Source of the DNA: Streptomyces shenzhenensis
GTDB taxonomy: Bacteria; Actinomycetota; Actinomycetes; Streptomycetales; Streptomycetaceae
Direction: 5' to 3'
Length of the DNA stretch: 64,000 bases
Assembly (NCBI RefSeq): GCF_003688995.1
Contig: NZ_PENI01000003.1
Span: forward strand, 310,001 to 374,000
The stretch's first letter is position 1, and each line of letters opens with the position of its first letter. Below are positions 49,781 to 61,403 of this stretch, one piece after another. The notes below the pieces were generated by a model. It had not been told where the DNA came from and did not search any database. It worked only from the letters and a program-made list of their open reading frames with translations. The position numbers and the translations under genes are program-made.

Positions 49781-51067
49781 ATGAGCAAGATCCTGATCCG
49801 TGGTGCCGAGGTGCTCGGCGGCGCACCGCAGGACGTCCTGATCGACGGCGAGACCATCGCCGCGGTGGGCACCGGACTCGACGCCGGCGGCGCCGAGGTC
49901 GTCGACGCCGCGGGGAAAGTCCTGCTCCCCGGCCTCGTCGACCTGCACACCCATCTGCGCGAGCCCGGCCGCGAGGACTCCGAGACCGTGCTGACCGGCA
50001 CGCGCGCCGCCGCCTGCGGCGGCTACACCGCCGTGTTCGCCATGGCCAACACCTTCCCGGTCGCCGACACCGCCGGCGTGGTCGAGCAGGTCTACCGGCT
50101 CGGGCAGGAGCACGGCTACTGCGACGTGCAGCCGATCGGCGCCGTCACCGTCGGCCTCGCGGGCAGGCAGCTCGCCGAGCTGGGCGCCATGCACGAGTCC
50201 GCCGCCGGGGTCACCGTCTTCTCCGACGACGGCAAGTGCGTCGACGACGCCGTGATCATGCGGCGCGCGCTGGAGTACGTGAAGGCCTTCGGCGGCGTCG
50301 TCGCCCAGCACGCGCAGGAGCCGCGGCTGACCGAGGGCGCCCAGATGAACGAGGGCGTCGTCTCCGCCGAGCTGGGCCTGGGCGGCTGGCCCGCGGTCGC
50401 CGAGGAGTCGATCATCGCCCGGGACGTCCTGCTCGCCGACCACGTCGGCTCCCGCGTCCACATCTGCCATCTGTCGACCGCGGGATCCGTGGAGATCGTC
50501 CGCTGGGCCAAGTCCCGCGGCATCGCCGTCACCGCCGAGGTCACCCCGCACCACCTGCTGCTCACCGACGAGCTGGTGCGCTCGTACAACCCGGTCTACA
50601 AGGTCAACCCGCCGCTGCGCACCGAACGTGATGTGCGGGCCCTGCGCGAGGCGCTCGCCGACGGCACGATCGACATCGTCGCCACCGACCACGCCCCGCA
50701 CCCGCACGAGGACAAGGACTGCGAGTGGGCTGCGGCCGCCATGGGCATGGTCGGCCTGGAGACCGCGCTGTCGGTGGTCCAGGAGACCATGGTCGACACC
50801 GGCCTGCTGGACTGGGCGGGCGTCGCCGACCGCATGTCGTCCGCGCCCGCGCGGATCGGCCGGGCCACCGGCCACGGCCGTCCCGTCTCGGCAGGCGAGC
50901 CCGCCAACCTCACCCTGGTCGACACGGCATACCGTGGCCGGGTGGACCCCGCGGGCTTCGCCTCGCGCAGCCGCAACACCCCGTACGAGGGGCGCGAGCT
51001 GCCGGGCCGTGTCACCCACACCTGGCTGCGGGGCAAGGCCACGCTCGTCGACGGGAAACTCACGTGA
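49781..51067 (+). CDS. pyrC: Dihydroorotase
   Basis: 428-residue class I dihydroorotase closing carbamoyl aspartate to dihydroorotate. Metal site: DLHTHLREPG (HxH), CHLSTAGSVEIV and EVTPHHLLLTDE (His residues), and ATDHAPHPHEDKD (catalytic Asp). The start ATG follows aagaa-type site directly after pyrB. The stop overlaps the GTG of the small membrane protein gene (GTGA). Confidence 0.97.
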   Translation: MSKILIRGAEVLGGAPQDVLIDGETIAAVGTGLDAGGAEVVDAAGKVLLPGLVDLHTHLREPGREDSETVLTGTRAAACGGYTAVFAMANTFPVADTAGVVEQVYRLGQEHGYCDVQPIGAVTVGLAGRQLAELGAMHESAAGVTVFSDDGKCVDDAVIMRRALEYVKAFGGVVAQHAQEPRLTEGAQMNEGVVSAELGLGGWPAVAEESIIARDVLLADHVGSRVHICHLSTAGSVEIVRWAKSRGIAVTAEVTPHHLLLTDELVRSYNPVYKVNPPLRTERDVRALREALADGTIDIVATDHAPHPHEDKDCEWAAAAMGMVGLETALSVVQETMVDTGLLDWAGVADRMSSAPARIGRATGHGRPVSAGEPANLTLVDTAYRGRVDPAGFASRSRNTPYEGRELPGRVTHTWLRGKATLVDGKLT

Positions 51068-51666
51068 CACCTGCATCACTGCTCGCAGCCGGACTGGCGC
51101 CCGCACTCGCCGCCGAACAGAAGTCGGCCCCGGTCACCGACTGGGCCGCCCGGATCGGCTGGCTCGTCGGGCTCGCCCTCTTCGTGGCGCTCGTCTACTG
51201 GCTGATGCGCGAGGGCTGGAAGTGGCGCGGCCATCTCCAGGGCGACCTGCCGCCGCTGCCGGTCCGCCCGTCCCCGCCGGACGACCCCGGCCCGGTCACA
51301 CTGACGATGAGCGGCCGCTACCACGGCTCCACCACCGCCGGGCAGTGGCTGGACCGCATCGTGGCGCACGGCCTGGGCGCCCGCAGCCGCGCCGAGCTGA
51401 CGCTGACGGACGCGGGCCTTGACGTCGTACGCCCCGGGGCCGCCGACTTCTTCGTCCCCGCCGCAGCGCTGCGCGAGGCCCGGCTCGACAAGGGCATCGC
51501 AGGCAAGGTCCTCACCGAGGGCGGCCTGCTCGTCGTGACCTGGGCGCACGGTGACCGACTGATCGACTCCGGCTTCCGCTCCGACCGCGCGGCCGAGCAC
51601 GCCGAGTGGGTCGACGCCCTCAACTCCATGATCAAGACAGACAGCACGGAAGGCGCCGAACGATGA
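51064..51666 (+). CDS. Membrane protein with PH-like domain, embedded in the pyr operon
   Basis: 200-residue protein with a possible hydrophobic start ([13 protein letters not shown]), one clear membrane helix ([16 protein letters not shown]) and a soluble C-terminal domain with a beta-rich pattern ([60 protein letters not shown]), like a bacterial PH-type fold. A protein of this type occupies the same place between pyrC and carA in mycobacteria. Its start overlaps pyrC and its stop overlaps carA, so it is translated in step with pyrimidine enzymes. Function unknown. Confidence 0.85.
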   Translation: MTPASLLAAGLAPALAAEQKSAPVTDWAARIGWLVGLALFVALVYWLMREGWKWRGHLQGDLPPLPVRPSPPDDPGPVTLTMSGRYHGSTTAGQWLDRIVAHGLGARSRAELTLTDAGLDVVRPGAADFFVPAAALREARLDKGIAGKVLTEGGLLVVTWAHGDRLIDSGFRSDRAAEHAEWVDALNSMIKTDSTEGAER

Positions 51667-52827
51667 CGACCTCCACGAAGGGGAACGCCTCGCAGAGGAA
51701 GAAGGTGCTTCCCGCGGTACTCGTCCTGGAGGACGGCCGGATCTTCCGCGGCCGCGCCTACGGGGCCGTGGGGGAGACCTTCGGCGAGGCCGTGTTCTCC
51801 ACCGGCATGACCGGCTACCAGGAGACGCTCACGGACCCGTCGTACGACCGCCAGATCGTCGTCGCGACCGCCCCGCAGATCGGCAACACCGGCTGGAACG
51901 ACGAGGACGACGAGTCCCGCCGCATCTGGGTCTCCGGCTACGTGGTGCGCGACCCCGCGCGCGTGCCGTCCAACTGGCGCGCCAAGCGGTCCCTGGACGA
52001 CGAACTGGTCGCGCAGGGCGTCGTCGGCATCTCCGGCATCGACACCCGCGCCCTCACCCGCCATCTGCGCGAGCGCGGCTCCATGCGGGCCGGAGTCTTC
52101 TCCGGCGACGCGATCGCCCCCGACGCGGACCTCCTCGCGCGCGTGCAGGCCCAGCCGCACATGAAGGGCGCGAGTCTCTACGAGGAGGTCGCCACCACGG
52201 AGGCGTACGTCGTCCCGGCGATCGGGGAGAAGCGGTTCACCGTCGCCGCGATCGACCTCGGGATCAAGGGCATGACCCCGCACCGCATGGCCGAGCGGGG
52301 CATCGAGGTCCATGTGCTGCCCGCCACCGCGACCCCCGAGGACGTGTACGCCGTCGCGCCCGACGGCGTGTTCTTCTCCAACGGGCCCGGCGACCCGGCC
52401 ACCGCCGACGGTCCGGTCGCGTTGATGACCGCCGTCCTCGAGCGGCGCACACCGCTGTTCGGGATCTGCTTCGGCAACCAGATCCTGGGCCGCGCCCTCG
52501 GCTTCGGCACCTACAAGCTCAAGTACGGCCACCGGGGCATCAACCAGCCGGTGCAGGACCGTACGACCGGCAAGGTCGAGGTCACCGCGCACAACCACGG
52601 CTTCGCCGTCGACGCGCCGCTCGACCGGGTCAGCGAGACGCCGTTCGGCCGGGCCGAGGTGTCCCACGTCTGCCTCAACGACAACGTCGTGGAGGGGCTG
52701 CAACTGCTCGACCAGCCGGCCTTCTCCGTCCAGTACCACCCCGAAGCGGCAGCGGGCCCGCACGACGCCGCCTACCTGTTCGACCGCTTCACGTCTTTGA
52801 TGAGCACAGTCCTGATGGAGGGCCAGC

Positions 52828-52835
<8 letters not shown>
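51663..52835 (+). CDS. carA: Carbamoyl-phosphate synthase small subunit
   Basis: 390-residue glutamine amidotransferase subunit that delivers ammonia to CarB. N-terminal CPSase domain ([34 protein letters not shown]) and class I GATase domain with nucleophile Cys in [15 protein letters not shown] and the His-Glu pair in [14 protein letters not shown]. The ATG overlaps the preceding stop (ATGA) and the end overlaps carB by 8 bases. Confidence 0.97.
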
Positions 52836-56145
<3,310 letters not shown>

Positions 56146-56152
56146 CAGCCCC

Positions 56153-56182
56153 GAGGGGGACACCGGAAACGGTGTCCCCCTC
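56153..56182 (+). terminator. GNRA-capped hairpin between carB and pyrD
   Basis: Perfect 13-bp stem GAGGGGGACACCG / CGGTGTCCCCCTC closed by a GAAA tetraloop, 8 bases after carB. There is no T-run and pyrD follows at 56212 in the same direction, so partial termination or mRNA stabilisation/processing are alternatives. Confidence 0.6.
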
Positions 56183-56211
56183 GTCCTGGGGCTCCTCTTG
56201 AGGACAACCAC

Positions 56212-57327
56212 ATGTACCAGCTCTTCTTCCGTCTCGTCTTCACGCGCATGGACCCGGAGAAGGCGCACCACCTCGCCTTCCGCTGGATCCGGCTCGCCGT
56301 CCGCGTCCCGGTGCTGCGCACCTTCCTCGCCGCCGCCCTCGCCCCCCGCCACAAGGAGCTGCGCACCGAGGCGTTCGGGCTGCGCATGCACGGCCCCTTC
56401 GGACTCGCCGCCGGCTTCGACAAGAACGCCGTCGCGATCGACGGGATGGCGATGCTCGGCTTCGACCATGTCGAGGTCGGCACGGTGACCGGCGAGGCGC
56501 AGCCCGGCAACCCGCGCAAGCGGCTGTTCCGGCTCGTCGCCGACCGGGCGCTGATCAACCGCATGGGCTTCAACAACGAGGGCTCGCTCGCCGTCGCCGC
56601 CCGGCTGGCCGCGCGCGAGCCCGTCTTCCGGACCGTCGTGGGCGTCAACATCGGCAAGACCAAGGTCGTCCCCGAGGCGGACGCGGTCGCCGACTACGTG
56701 AAGTCGGCCGAGCGGCTGGCGCCGTACGCCGACTACCTGGTCGTGAACGTGTCGTCGCCCAACACCCCGGGGCTGCGCGATCTGCAGGCCACCGAGGCGC
56801 TGCGCCCCCTGCTGACCGCGGTCCGCGCGGCCGCCGACCGTACGGTGCCCGCCCGCCGGGTGCCGCTGCTGGTGAAGATCGCGCCCGACCTCGCCGACGA
56901 GGACGTCGACGCCGTCGCCGACCTCGCCGTGGAGCTGGGCCTGGACGGCATCATCGCCACGAACACCACCATCGCCCGCGACGGCCTCGGGTCGGCGACG
57001 GACCCGTCGCTCGTCGCGGAGACCGGCGGGCTCTCCGGGGCGCCCCTGAAGGCGCGCTCCCTGGAGGTGCTGCGCCGTCTCTACGCGCGCGTGGGCGACC
57101 GGATCACCCTGGTGGGGGTCGGCGGCATCGAGAGCGCCGAGGACGTCTGGCAGCGCATCCTGGCCGGTGCCACTCTGGTCCAGGGCTACAGCGGTTTCAT
57201 CTACGCGGGGCCCTTCTGGAGCCGCGCGATCCACAAGGGTCTCGCGGCCCGCCTGCGCACCAGCCCGTACGCCACCCTCGCCGACGCGGTCGGCGCCGAC
57301 GTGAAGAAGGCAGGGAAGACCGTATGA
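56212..57327 (+). CDS. pyrD: Dihydroorotate dehydrogenase (quinone), class 2
   Basis: 371-residue FMN enzyme oxidising dihydroorotate with quinone. The N-terminal ~45 residues form the amphipathic membrane-associating extension typical of class 2 ([20 protein letters not shown]). Motifs: [35 protein letters not shown], catalytic Ser in [15 protein letters not shown], and [14 protein letters not shown]. The ATG at 56212 follows gagga. The stop overlaps the pyrF ATG. Confidence 0.97.
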   Translation: MYQLFFRLVFTRMDPEKAHHLAFRWIRLAVRVPVLRTFLAAALAPRHKELRTEAFGLRMHGPFGLAAGFDKNAVAIDGMAMLGFDHVEVGTVTGEAQPGNPRKRLFRLVADRALINRMGFNNEGSLAVAARLAAREPVFRTVVGVNIGKTKVVPEADAVADYVKSAERLAPYADYLVVNVSSPNTPGLRDLQATEALRPLLTAVRAAADRTVPARRVPLLVKIAPDLADEDVDAVADLAVELGLDGIIATNTTIARDGLGSATDPSLVAETGGLSGAPLKARSLEVLRRLYARVGDRITLVGVGGIESAEDVWQRILAGATLVQGYSGFIYAGPFWSRAIHKGLAARLRTSPYATLADAVGADVKKAGKTV

Positions 57328-58226
57328 GCGCCCACCCGTCACCCGCCCGTCACCCCGCATCGGGGCCCTCCGGGCCGCAGGACGTCTCGGCCGAACCCTT
57401 CGGCGCCCGGCTGCGCCGCGCCATGGACGAGCGGGGTCCGCTGTGCGTCGGCATCGACCCGCACGCCTCCCTGCTCGCCGAGTGGGGCCTAAACGACGAC
57501 GTCGCCGGCCTGGAGCGGTTCAGCCGTACGGTCGTCGAGGCGGTGGCCGACCGGGTCGCGGTCCTCAAGCCGCAGAGCGCGTTCTTCGAGCGCTTCGGCT
57601 CGCGCGGGATCGCCGTCCTGGAGACATCGGTCCAGGAGGCGCGCGCGGCCGGCGCCCTGGTCGTCATGGACGCCAAGCGCGGGGACATCGGCTCGACCAT
57701 GGCGGGTTACGCCGAGGCCTTCCTGCACCCGGACGCGCCGCTGTTCTCGGACGCCCTGACCGTCTCGCCGTACCTCGGCTACGGCTCGCTGAGCCCGGCC
57801 ATCGCGCTGGCGCGGGAGAGCGGGGCGGGCGTGTTCGTGCTGGCGCTGACCTCCAACCCGGAGGGCGCCGAGGTGCAGCACGCGGTGCGCGCGGACGGCC
57901 GGACCGTCGGCGCGACGATGCTGGCGCACCTCGCCGCGGAGAACGCGGGGCAGAGCCCCCTCGGCTCGTTCGGCGCGGTCGTGGGCGCCACGCTGGGCGA
58001 TCTGTCGGCCTACGACCTCGACATCAACGGTCCGCTCCTGGCGCCCGGCATCGGCGCCCAGGGGGCGACCCCGGCGGAGCTTCCTGCGCTCTTCGGGGCG
58101 GCCGTGCGCAACGTCGTGCCGCACATCAGCCGGAGTGTTCTTCGTCACGGTCCCGAGGTCGGGGCGTTGCGGGCAGCCGCGGAACGCTTCGCGGACGCGA
58201 TCAGGGCGGGCGTGGCGGGTGCCTGA
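57324..58226 (+). CDS. pyrF: Orotidine 5'-phosphate decarboxylase
   Basis: 300-residue OMP decarboxylase of the long actinobacterial type, producing UMP. Catalytic Lys-Asp region MDAKRGDIGSTMAGYAEAF, CVGIDPHASLLAEWG near the start of the domain, and LAPGIGAQGATPAE phosphate-binding end. The first ~25 residues (HPSPARHPASGPSGPQD) are a Pro/Ser-rich leader. The ATG overlaps pyrD. No pyrE gene is present in the window, so orotate phosphoribosyltransferase must be encoded elsewhere. Confidence 0.96.
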   Translation: MSAHPSPARHPASGPSGPQDVSAEPFGARLRRAMDERGPLCVGIDPHASLLAEWGLNDDVAGLERFSRTVVEAVADRVAVLKPQSAFFERFGSRGIAVLETSVQEARAAGALVVMDAKRGDIGSTMAGYAEAFLHPDAPLFSDALTVSPYLGYGSLSPAIALARESGAGVFVLALTSNPEGAEVQHAVRADGRTVGATMLAHLAAENAGQSPLGSFGAVVGATLGDLSAYDLDINGPLLAPGIGAQGATPAELPALFGAAVRNVVPHISRSVLRHGPEVGALRAAAERFADAIRAGVAGA

Positions 58227-58355
58227 GTCCTCCGCCGAGTGTCCGCGGGAGCGGCGCGGGGACGCCTTGAGTCTGAATACATCCTCAAATCCGGGGCAAT
58301 ATGTCTGAAATGTCCGCCCTGGTGGAGGCTGACCAGGACTTTTCCGCTGTTCTCG

Positions 58356-58384
58356 CTGACTCTGGCGGACTTGCCCGCTAGTCT
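58356..58384 (+). promoter_or_regulatory. Promoter for sIHF
   Basis: CTGACT (58356-58361) and TAGTCT (58379-58384) separated by 17 bases. Transcription would start near 58391 with a ~137-base leader. Confidence 0.6.
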
Positions 58385-58440
58385 CCGAGCAGTGGGGGCG
58401 CCTCCCACGCCCTCAAGACAGGTGGGGGAGAGCGGGCAAG
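58370..58440. repeat. Nested inverted-repeat element before sIHF
   Basis: Outer arms CTTGCCCGCT / AGCGGGCAAG (58370-58379, 58431-58440) enclose GTGGG...CCCAC (58392-58408) and a TGGGGGAG segment. It resembles the dispersed GGGGGC(A/G)CCTCCCA...TGGGGGAG hairpin family of Streptomyces. The left arm overlaps the -10 of the sIHF promoter. Confidence 0.5.
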
Positions 58441-58527
58441 CGTGTTGCTCGTGGCTCCCCAGGTGTGGGGCGACTAGGTTCCTCACCGGTCCGTATCCGA
58501 CAGTTCGACATCCGAGGTGACGTAGGC

Positions 58528-58851
58528 GTGGCTCTTCCGCCCCTTACCCCTGAACAGCGCGCAGCCGCGCTCGAAAAGGCCGCCGCGGCTCGCCGGGAGC
58601 GGGCCGAGGTCAAGAATCGACTCAAGCACTCCGGCGCCTCCCTGCACGAGGTCATCAAGCAGGGCCAGGAGAACGAGGTCATCGGCAAGATGAAGGTCTC
58701 CGCCCTGCTCGAGTCCCTGCCTGGCGTGGGCAAGGTCCGCGCCAAGCAGATCATGGAGCGACTCGGGATCTCCGAGAGCCGCCGCGTGCGTGGCCTCGGC
58801 TCCAACCAGATCGCCTCCCTGGAGCGCGAGTTCGGCAGCACCGGCTCCTGA
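58528..58851 (+). CDS. sihf: Streptomyces integration host factor sIHF
   Basis: 107-residue nucleoid-associated protein specific to actinobacteria, influencing nucleoid compaction, sporulation and antibiotic production. N-terminal helix ([20 protein letters not shown]) and a helix-two-turn-helix DNA-binding domain ([38 protein letters not shown]), the latter being HhH-like. The GTG at 58528 follows gaggtga and gives the known length; the longer frame is rejected. It has its own promoter in the 301-base gap after pyrF. Mycobacterial mIHF is the equivalent and is likewise next to gmk. Confidence 0.97.
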   Translation: MALPPLTPEQRAAALEKAAAARRERAEVKNRLKHSGASLHEVIKQGQENEVIGKMKVSALLESLPGVGKVRAKQIMERLGISESRRVRGLGSNQIASLEREFGSTGS

Positions 58852-58852
58852 G

Positions 58853-58869
58853 TCCCGGGCACCCCGGGA
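58853..58869 (+). terminator. Small hairpin after sIHF
   Basis: TCCCGGG-cac-CCCGGGA, 7 bp, directly after the stop codon and just upstream of the gmk -10. Confidence 0.4.
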
Positions 58870-58876
58870 TTGCTGG

Positions 58877-58891
58877 AATAATCGCTGCATG
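58877..58891 (+). promoter_or_regulatory. Probable leaderless promoter of gmk (-10 AATAAT)
   Basis: AATAAT (58877-58882), then 6 bases, then the ATG at 58889. No ribosome binding site is present in the interval. Confidence 0.45.
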
Positions 58892-59446
58892 AGTGAACGT
58901 CCGCGGCTGACCGTGCTCTCCGGCCCCTCCGGGGTCGGCAAGAGCACGGTCGTCGCCCATATGCGCAAGGAACACCCCGAGGTCTGGCTCTCGGTGTCGG
59001 CGACCACCCGCAAGCCCCGCCCCGGTGAGCAGCACGGCGTCCACTACTTCTTCGTCGCCGACGAGGAGATGGACAAGCTGATCGCCAACGGTGAGCTGCT
59101 GGAGTGGGCCGAATTCGCCGACAACCGGTACGGCACGCCGCGTGCCGCCGTGCTGGACCGCCTGGAGGCGGGCGAGCCCGTCCTCCTGGAGATCGACCTC
59201 CAGGGCGCCCGGCAGGTCCGCGAGTCCATGCCGGAGGCTCAGCTGGTGTTCCTGGCTCCGCCCTCCTGGGAGGAGCTGGTGCGCAGGCTCACCGGCCGTG
59301 GCACCGAGCCGCCCGAGGTGATCGAGCGCCGCCTGGAGGCGGCCAGGATCGAGCTGGCGGCCGAGCCGGAGTTCGACGAGACCTTGGTCAACACCTCCGT
59401 CGAGGATGTGGCGCGCGAGCTGCTAGCCTTGATGGACGTTGTGTGA
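58889..59446 (+). CDS. gmk: Guanylate kinase
   Basis: 185-residue P-loop kinase making GDP from GMP. Walker [12 protein letters not shown] near residues 10-20, GMP-binding [18 protein letters not shown], and [12 protein letters not shown]. The ATG at 58889 gives the usual length and follows an AATAAT -10-like element by 6 bases; the longer in-frame start is in the sIHF gene. rpoZ follows 38 bases later, the conserved gmk-rpoZ arrangement. Confidence 0.96.
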   Translation: MSERPRLTVLSGPSGVGKSTVVAHMRKEHPEVWLSVSATTRKPRPGEQHGVHYFFVADEEMDKLIANGELLEWAEFADNRYGTPRAAVLDRLEAGEPVLLEIDLQGARQVRESMPEAQLVFLAPPSWEELVRRLTGRGTEPPEVIERRLEAARIELAAEPEFDETLVNTSVEDVARELLALMDVV

Positions 59447-59484
59447 TTGTGTCTGATCTTTTCCCATCTTTCGGAAGGTAGAGC

Positions 59485-59757
59485 GTGTCCTCTTCCATCA
59501 CCGCGCCCGAGGGCATCATCAACCCGCCGATCGACGAGCTGCTTGAGGCCACCGACTCGAAGTACAGCCTCGTGATCTACGCGGCCAAGCGTGCCCGCCA
59601 GATCAACGCGTACTACTCGCAGCTCGGCGAGGGCCTGCTTGAGTACGTCGGTCCGCTCGTCGACACCCACGTCCACGAGAAGCCGCTCTCGATCGCCCTG
59701 CGCGAGATCAACGCGGGTCTGCTGACCTCCGAGGCCATCGAGGGCCCGGCGCAGTAA
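59485..59757 (+). CDS. rpoZ: RNA polymerase omega subunit
   Basis: 90-residue small subunit that aids assembly of the beta-prime subunit. Conserved [20 protein letters not shown] and the [15 protein letters not shown] helix. The GTG at 59485 is preceded by ggaaggtag. In S. coelicolor loss of omega affects sporulation and antibiotics (family knowledge). A 15-bp terminator follows. Confidence 0.96.
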   Translation: MSSSITAPEGIINPPIDELLEATDSKYSLVIYAAKRARQINAYYSQLGEGLLEYVGPLVDTHVHEKPLSIALREINAGLLTSEAIEGPAQ

Positions 59758-59812
59758 CACTGCGGTCAGCAGCAGTACACGCAGTCATACGTTCAGACTG
59801 CGGTCGACTTAT

Positions 59813-59848
59813 CCACAGGCCCGGCAGCACGGACTGCCGGGCCTGTGG
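59813..59848 (+). terminator. Terminator after rpoZ
   Basis: Perfect 15-bp stem CCACAGGCCCGGCAG / CTGCCGGGCCTGTGG with a CACGGA loop, followed by TCTGCTCTG. Confidence 0.8.
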
Positions 59849-59925
59849 TCTGCTCTGGGTGCGGGGGATGGTGCCCCCGCCGTCATGCAGCATGGGGATG
59901 TACGTTCCGAGTCCGGGGAGAGCCG

Positions 59926-61128
59926 GTGGACAAGCCGAAGGTCGTTCTGGGGGTCAGCGGCGGCATCGCCGCGTACAAGGCCTGTGAGCTGCTGCGCAGA
60001 TTCACCGAGTCGGGCCACGATGTGCGGGTCGTCCCCACCGCCGCCGCGCTGCACTTCGTCGGCGCCGCCACCTGGTCCGCCCTGTCCGGCAATCCCGTCT
60101 CCACCGAGGTCTGGGACGACGTCCACGAGGTCCCGCACGTCCGCATCGGCCAGCACGCCGACCTCGTGGTGGTGGCCCCCGCGACGGCCGACACGCTCGC
60201 CAGGGCCGCCCACGGCCTCGCCGACGACCTGCTGACCAATACACTCCTGACGGCCCGCTGCCCGGTCGTCTTCGCCCCGGCCATGCACACGGAGATGTGG
60301 GAGCACCCGGCCACCCAGGAGAACGTGGCGACGCTGCGCCGCCGTGGCGCCGTCGTCATCGAGCCCGCGGTCGGGCGGCTGACCGGCGTCGACACCGGCA
60401 AGGGGCGGCTGCCCGACCCCGTGGAGATCTTCGAGGTCTGCCGCCGCGTGCTGGCCCGCGGGGTCACCGAGCCCGACCTGACCGGCCGGCATGTCGTCGT
60501 CTCCGCCGGCGGCACCCGCGAGCCCCTCGACCCGGTCCGCTTCCTCGGCAACCGCTCCTCCGGCAAGCAGGGCTACGCCCTCGCGCGCACGGCCGCCGCG
60601 CGGGGCGCCCGGGTGACCTTGGTCGCGGCGAACACCGGCCTGCCCGACCCGGCCGGGGTGGACGTCGTCCGGGTCGGCACGGCGGTCCAGCTGCGCGAAG
60701 CGGTGCTCAAGGCCGCCGCGGACGCCGACGCCGTGGTGATGGCCGCGGCCGTGGCCGACTTCCGTCCGGCCGCCTACGCGACCGGGAAGATCAAGAAGAA
60801 GGACGGCCAGGACCCGGAGCCCATCGTCCTGGTGCGCAACCCGGACATCCTCGCGGAGATCTCGGCCGAGCGGGCGCGGCCCGGACAGGTGATCGTCGGC
60901 TTCGCCGCCGAGACCGACGACGTGCTCGCCAACGGCCGGGCGAAGCTGACGCGCAAGGGCTGCGACTTCCTCGTGGTGAACGAGGTGGGGGAGGGGAAGA
61001 CGTTTGGTTCCGAGGAGAACGAGGCCGTGGTATTGGGCGCCGACGGCAGCGAGACGCCCGTGCCGCACGGACCCAAGGAGGCCCTCGCCGAGACCGTCTG
61101 GGACTTGGTGGGCGGCCGTTTGGCCTGA
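59926..61128 (+). CDS. coaBC: Phosphopantothenoylcysteine decarboxylase / phosphopantothenate-cysteine ligase
   Basis: 400-residue bifunctional coenzyme A enzyme. N-terminal flavin decarboxylase CoaC (1-185; VVLGVSGGIAAYKACELLR, VVVAPATADTLARAAHG) and C-terminal ligase CoaB (VVVSAGGTREPLDPVRFLGN, AAVADFRP, KIKKKDG). The decarboxylase motif usually written PxMNxxMW reads PAMHTEMW here, and the ACGxxGxGR flap reads TGVDTGKGR, so it lacks the flap Cys of E. coli; I believe this is shared by other actinobacterial CoaBC. The GTG at 59926 follows ggggag. Confidence 0.95.
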   Translation: MDKPKVVLGVSGGIAAYKACELLRRFTESGHDVRVVPTAAALHFVGAATWSALSGNPVSTEVWDDVHEVPHVRIGQHADLVVVAPATADTLARAAHGLADDLLTNTLLTARCPVVFAPAMHTEMWEHPATQENVATLRRRGAVVIEPAVGRLTGVDTGKGRLPDPVEIFEVCRRVLARGVTEPDLTGRHVVVSAGGTREPLDPVRFLGNRSSGKQGYALARTAAARGARVTLVAANTGLPDPAGVDVVRVGTAVQLREAVLKAAADADAVVMAAAVADFRPAAYATGKIKKKDGQDPEPIVLVRNPDILAEISAERARPGQVIVGFAAETDDVLANGRAKLTRKGCDFLVVNEVGEGKTFGSEENEAVVLGADGSETPVPHGPKEALAETVWDLVGGRLA

Positions 61129-61232
61129 TTTGTTTCCATCGTTTGACGGTTTTCGTGAACGCGACATTCCCGCGGGGAGCCTCTGGCCAACGGGGCCCGG
61201 CATTGGGCAGAATGCCCGTGCCGCAGGTCACG

Positions 61233-61295
61233 GCGCCCCCGAGCGCCGGGGGGAGCGCCCCCCGGTCGAGTGAAGCCGGAGGCGGGGGAGGGTGA
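61233..61295. repeat. Streptomyces-type GC-rich intergenic repeat before metK
   Basis: CGCCCCCGAGCGCCGGGGGG followed by AGCGCCCCCCGGTCGAGTGA and a GGCGGGGGAG end. I recognise GGTCGAG(C/T)GAAGCC...GGGGGAG as a frequent Streptomyces intergenic element. It lies just upstream of the metK promoter. Confidence 0.45.
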
Positions 61296-61317
61296 CCCTG
61301 CGACGGAGTGCGACCGA

Positions 61318-61323
61318 TAAACT
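61318..61323 (+). promoter_or_regulatory. metK promoter -10 element TAAACT
   Basis: TAAACT fits TANNNT; a weak TGACCC lies 19 bases upstream. The leader would be about 75 bases with ggagcgtt before the GTG; it is too short and lacks the conserved cores for a SAM riboswitch. Confidence 0.5.
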
Positions 61324-61403
61324 GTTGTCGGACGTCGCCGGGCGCAGCCCCCGCGTCGTCCATCAATGATCAGCCAGCAGCCGCTGCAACCCCAGGGAGC
61401 GTT

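Larger units (their letters stand above)
58227..58527. other. 301-base region between pyrF and sIHF
   Basis: Locally lower in GC than its surroundings (about 58261-58370). It carries a promoter pair at 58356-58384, a nested inverted-repeat element at 58370-58440, and a 26-codon open frame (58301-58381) with no clear ribosome binding site that ends inside the -10. The remainder up to the sIHF start is an untranslated leader with gaggtga close to the GTG. Confidence 0.55.

Noticed and set aside
61129..61403. SAM riboswitch before metK
   Set aside because: The predicted transcript leader is ~75 bases and lacks conserved SAM-I/IV cores; the upstream part is a dispersed GC-rich repeat.
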